The notes beneath the pieces are model-generated. The model was given only the letters and a program-made list of their open reading frames with translations, made no database searches and was not told the DNA's origin. The translations under genes and the position numbers were made by a program. Of a DNA stretch of 6,096 bases, positions 4,229-6,096 are shown one piece after another (within the stretch, counting starts at the first letter, position 1; each line of letters starts with the position of its first letter). Source of the DNA: Chitinophagaceae bacterium (GTDB lineage: Bacteria; Bacteroidota; Bacteroidia; Chitinophagales; Chitinophagaceae); contig DMPB01000067.1 in NCBI GenBank assembly GCA_003456175.1, positions 3,002 to 9,097 of the forward strand, in the 5' to 3' direction.

Positions 4229-6096
4229 ATGGGCTTGATACGTACGGGTTGGAAATACATATGTTGCTGTTGGGTGCTGGCTGTATTGTTAACTGCATGT
4301 AGCGAACAACGCCGTACTACGGTTAAAAACTATCCCAAAGATGTACCCTTTGTTTTTTATAACGAAGTGAATGTTCAAGGCCCTACAAAAAAAGATGAAA
4401 AAAAACGTTTGGCCAAAGCACTACAAAATCATTGGGACGATAGCTTACAATCGCGGCGCATACAACAGTTTGGTATTTTTTATGTTATTAAAAACCCTGC
4501 TGTATTTGACTCTAACAACATCAATAGAACATTTGCATACATGCAAAGTTACCTGCGTTCGCAAGGGTATTATGGTGCCACGTTCACCTACAATGTTACC
4601 GTAGATACTTTTAAAACGCAACTTAGAACAAGTATAAGCATACAGGCAAGCACGGGCCCTAATACCGTAATTGATAGTGTAGCCTACGCTATTGCAGATA
4701 CTGCTTTGCAGCAGCTTGCAACGCAGGCAAGTGCTACTAGTTTCTTACGTAAAGGAACACCTTTTTCAAAAGAAGTAGTAGCAGCAGAGCTTGACAGGCT
4801 GGTGAACATTTACCGTAAGGCAGGTTATTTTAAAATCACCAGAGATAATTTTTATGCCGAAGTTGATACACTCGATGCCAACTTATTAAACCTATCGGCC
4901 GACCCATTTGAACAAGCATTACGCATTACAGAAGCGGCTATAAAACGCAAAGAACAACCAACCATAGATGTTACCATTAAGCAACGTTCTGTAGGATTGA
5001 ATGCAGATATTACCGATACTACTACTGTTAAACAGTATTACATAGGCAATGTATACTACTACCCTGAAACAAAATCGTACGAAATTTTTGATAGCCTTAT
5101 TGGTAAGCCATTCCCTATAGTGGCAGAACGAAGAAACTTTACAGTGTACGAAAAAAGTGGGGCGTTTCACTACAAAACATTACGAGAGTACACCTACTTT
5201 AAAAGAGGTAGCTTATATAACGAAGACGAATTTTACAGAACCTTAAATAACCTTGGTAGTATTGGCGCTTGGCAGCAAGTAGATGGCCGCCCAACCTTTA
5301 GAGGCGATTCGGTAGATATTCATATTTTCTTAATACCTGCCTTGCGGCAAGGTTACAGTTTTGATTTTGAAACCAGTAGAAATACCGGAGATTTTTTAGG
5401 TAGTAACCTACTCGGCGTAGCCTTAAATGCTAGTTACCGACACCGTAATGTGGCTCGCCGTGCCATTCAAATGAATACCTTTCTTCGTAATGGCGTAGAG
5501 CTAGGTTTGGGTAATGCCAATAACACAACGGGCAATTTTTTACAAACGCTACAGTCTTCTTTCGGATTAACCTTTTACTTCCCCCGATTTATAACGCCAT
5601 TCAATGTGAAGAGTCGTAATAAGTTCGATGGTACACGTACTTTTTTTAACATAGGTGCGGTATATACCGACAGGCGAGAGTTTTACCGATTACGTTCTTT
5701 TAATGCAGGGTGGGGCTACGAGTGGCGTGTTAAAAATAGAGTATGGAAATACCAACCCTTCAACGCCGAAATTTACTTGCTCGATACCCTCCAGTTATTG
5801 CGAAATGCATTCGTTGAAAACCCTTTCTTACGAACCGCTTTTAATACCGGTACAGTACTGAGTCAAAACTTAAGTGTAACGCTTGCCCTCAATAATCCTC
5901 GTAGGCCTAATAATACCAGCAGCTTACGGTTTGCTGTTGAAGAGGCCGGTGGTATATTCGGGTTAATACCAGATTTAACACAAAACATTTATCGGTATTT
6001 GAAGTTTGAGGCAGAGTATCGCAAGCTCATTGCTTTTAGTAAAAAGCACCAACTTGCCGGAAGGTTTTTGGGTGGGGTAGGTTATAACTACAATAC
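4229..6096 (+). CDS. tamL: TamL-type outer-membrane assembly lipoprotein (BamA/TamA family), 3' end cut by the window
   Basis: The open frame runs 622 codons to the window edge without a stop. The start is fixed by an in-frame TAA at 4217-4219, the single nearby ATG and a lipoprotein signal: Arg5 and Lys9, a hydrophobic stretch 10-21, and lipobox L21-T-A-C24, giving a lipid-anchored N-terminus at Cys24. A TamL-type N-terminal region follows (VNVQGPTKKDEKKRLAKAL near 48-66, HWDDS, then MQSYLRSQGYYGATF near 105-119). Next come POTRA-like repeats, the last being FKRGSLYNEDEFYRTLNNLG (324-343) to SVDIHIFLIP (361-370). From about residue 376 the alternating pattern marks the start of the 16-stranded barrel. 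TamL is the Bacteroidota counterpart of TamA, acting in the outer membrane with TamB, whose gene often follows. Family members are usually about 750-850 residues, so the last strands are missing. The signal peptide oddly holds three consecutive cysteines (12-14). Confidence 0.9.
   Translation, partial: MGLIRTGWKYICCCWVLAVLLTACSEQRRTTVKNYPKDVPFVFYNEVNVQGPTKKDEKKRLAKALQNHWDDSLQSRRIQQFGIFYVIKNPAVFDSNNINRTFAYMQSYLRSQGYYGATFTYNVTVDTFKTQLRTSISIQASTGPNTVIDSVAYAIADTALQQLATQASATSFLRKGTPFSKEVVAAELDRLVNIYRKAGYFKITRDNFYAEVDTLDANLLNLSADPFEQALRITEAAIKRKEQPTIDVTIKQRSVGLNADITDTTTVKQYYIGNVYYYPETKSYEIFDSLIGKPFPIVAERRNFTVYEKSGAFHYKTLREYTYFKRGSLYNEDEFYRTLNNLGSIGAWQQVDGRPTFRGDSVDIHIFLIPALRQGYSFDFETSRNTGDFLGSNLLGVALNASYRHRNVARRAIQMNTFLRNGVELGLGNANNTTGNFLQTLQSSFGLTFYFPRFITPFNVKSRNKFDGTRTFFNIGAVYTDRREFYRLRSFNAGWGYEWRVKNRVWKYQPFNAEIYLLDTLQLLRNAFVENPFLRTAFNTGTVLSQNLSVTLALNNPRRPNNTSSLRFAVEEAGGIFGLIPDLTQNIYRYLKFEAEYRKLIAFSKKHQLAGRFLGGVGYNYN

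Noticed and set aside
4371..4604. Plus-strand frame of 77 codons overlapping tamL in another frame
   Set aside because: The tamL frame through the same bases carries recognisable family sequence; this frame is a low-complexity shadow.
4919..5170. Minus-strand open frame of 83 codons inside tamL
   Set aside because: It lies wholly within the strongly supported tamL frame, matches no family I recognise and has no start signals.
1..6096. CRISPR array, insertion sequence, tRNA or defence locus
   Set aside because: I found no regularly spaced direct repeats, transposase motifs, terminal inverted repeats or cloverleaf-like sequence. All the genes are ordinary core-type genes.

Overview
The window looks like ordinary chromosomal housekeeping DNA from a member of the Bacteroidota, most likely in or near the Chitinophagaceae. 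Three things point there. The right-hand gene belongs to the TamL family of outer-membrane TamA-like lipoproteins, typical of that phylum. Three of the intergenic or start regions carry boxes matching the Bacteroidota -7 promoter consensus TAnnTTTG, or nearly so, each ending 22-25 nt before an ATG. None of the five start codons has a recognisable Shine-Dalgarno sequence. The genus call is inference; the phylum call is firmer.

Layout, left to right. Bases 1-34 hold what may be the last codons of an upstream gene (possibly an energy-transducer TonB), followed by a strong intrinsic terminator (42-80). folC (85-1398, +) starts four bases after the terminator's T-run. It runs tail-to-tail into a membrane-anchored calcineurin-like metallophosphoesterase gene (1395-2651, -), and the two genes share the bases TTAA for their stop codons. 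A 107-bp divergent spacer (2652-2758) holds promoters for the phosphoesterase and for a metallo-beta-lactamase-fold hydrolase of the UPF0173 type (2759-3439, +), with a small perfect inverted repeat between them. The hydrolase gene ends in an intrinsic terminator whose T-run contains the stop codon of a TrmH/SpoU-family RNA methyltransferase gene (3495-4223, -). That gene is divergent from tamL (4229 to past the window end, +), with only five bases between the two start codons.

There is no stretch over about 110 bases without a gene. The genes do not form one pathway: folate polyglutamylation, two metal-dependent hydrolases, RNA 2'-O-methylation and outer-membrane biogenesis. The methyltransferase/tamL pair, and tamL with a probable tamB further right, is the only neighbourhood I would read functionally.

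I see no new enzyme system, mobile element, CRISPR array or defence locus. The most unusual signal is below gene scale: a 12-base word, CCTTGCGGTAAA, occurs three times exactly, and close variants (CCTTRCGGNAAA) bring the total to six across both strands in 6.1 kb, in unrelated genes and in one terminator. That may be a genome-wide short signal, such as an uptake-type or other dispersed motif, and a whole-genome count would settle it.
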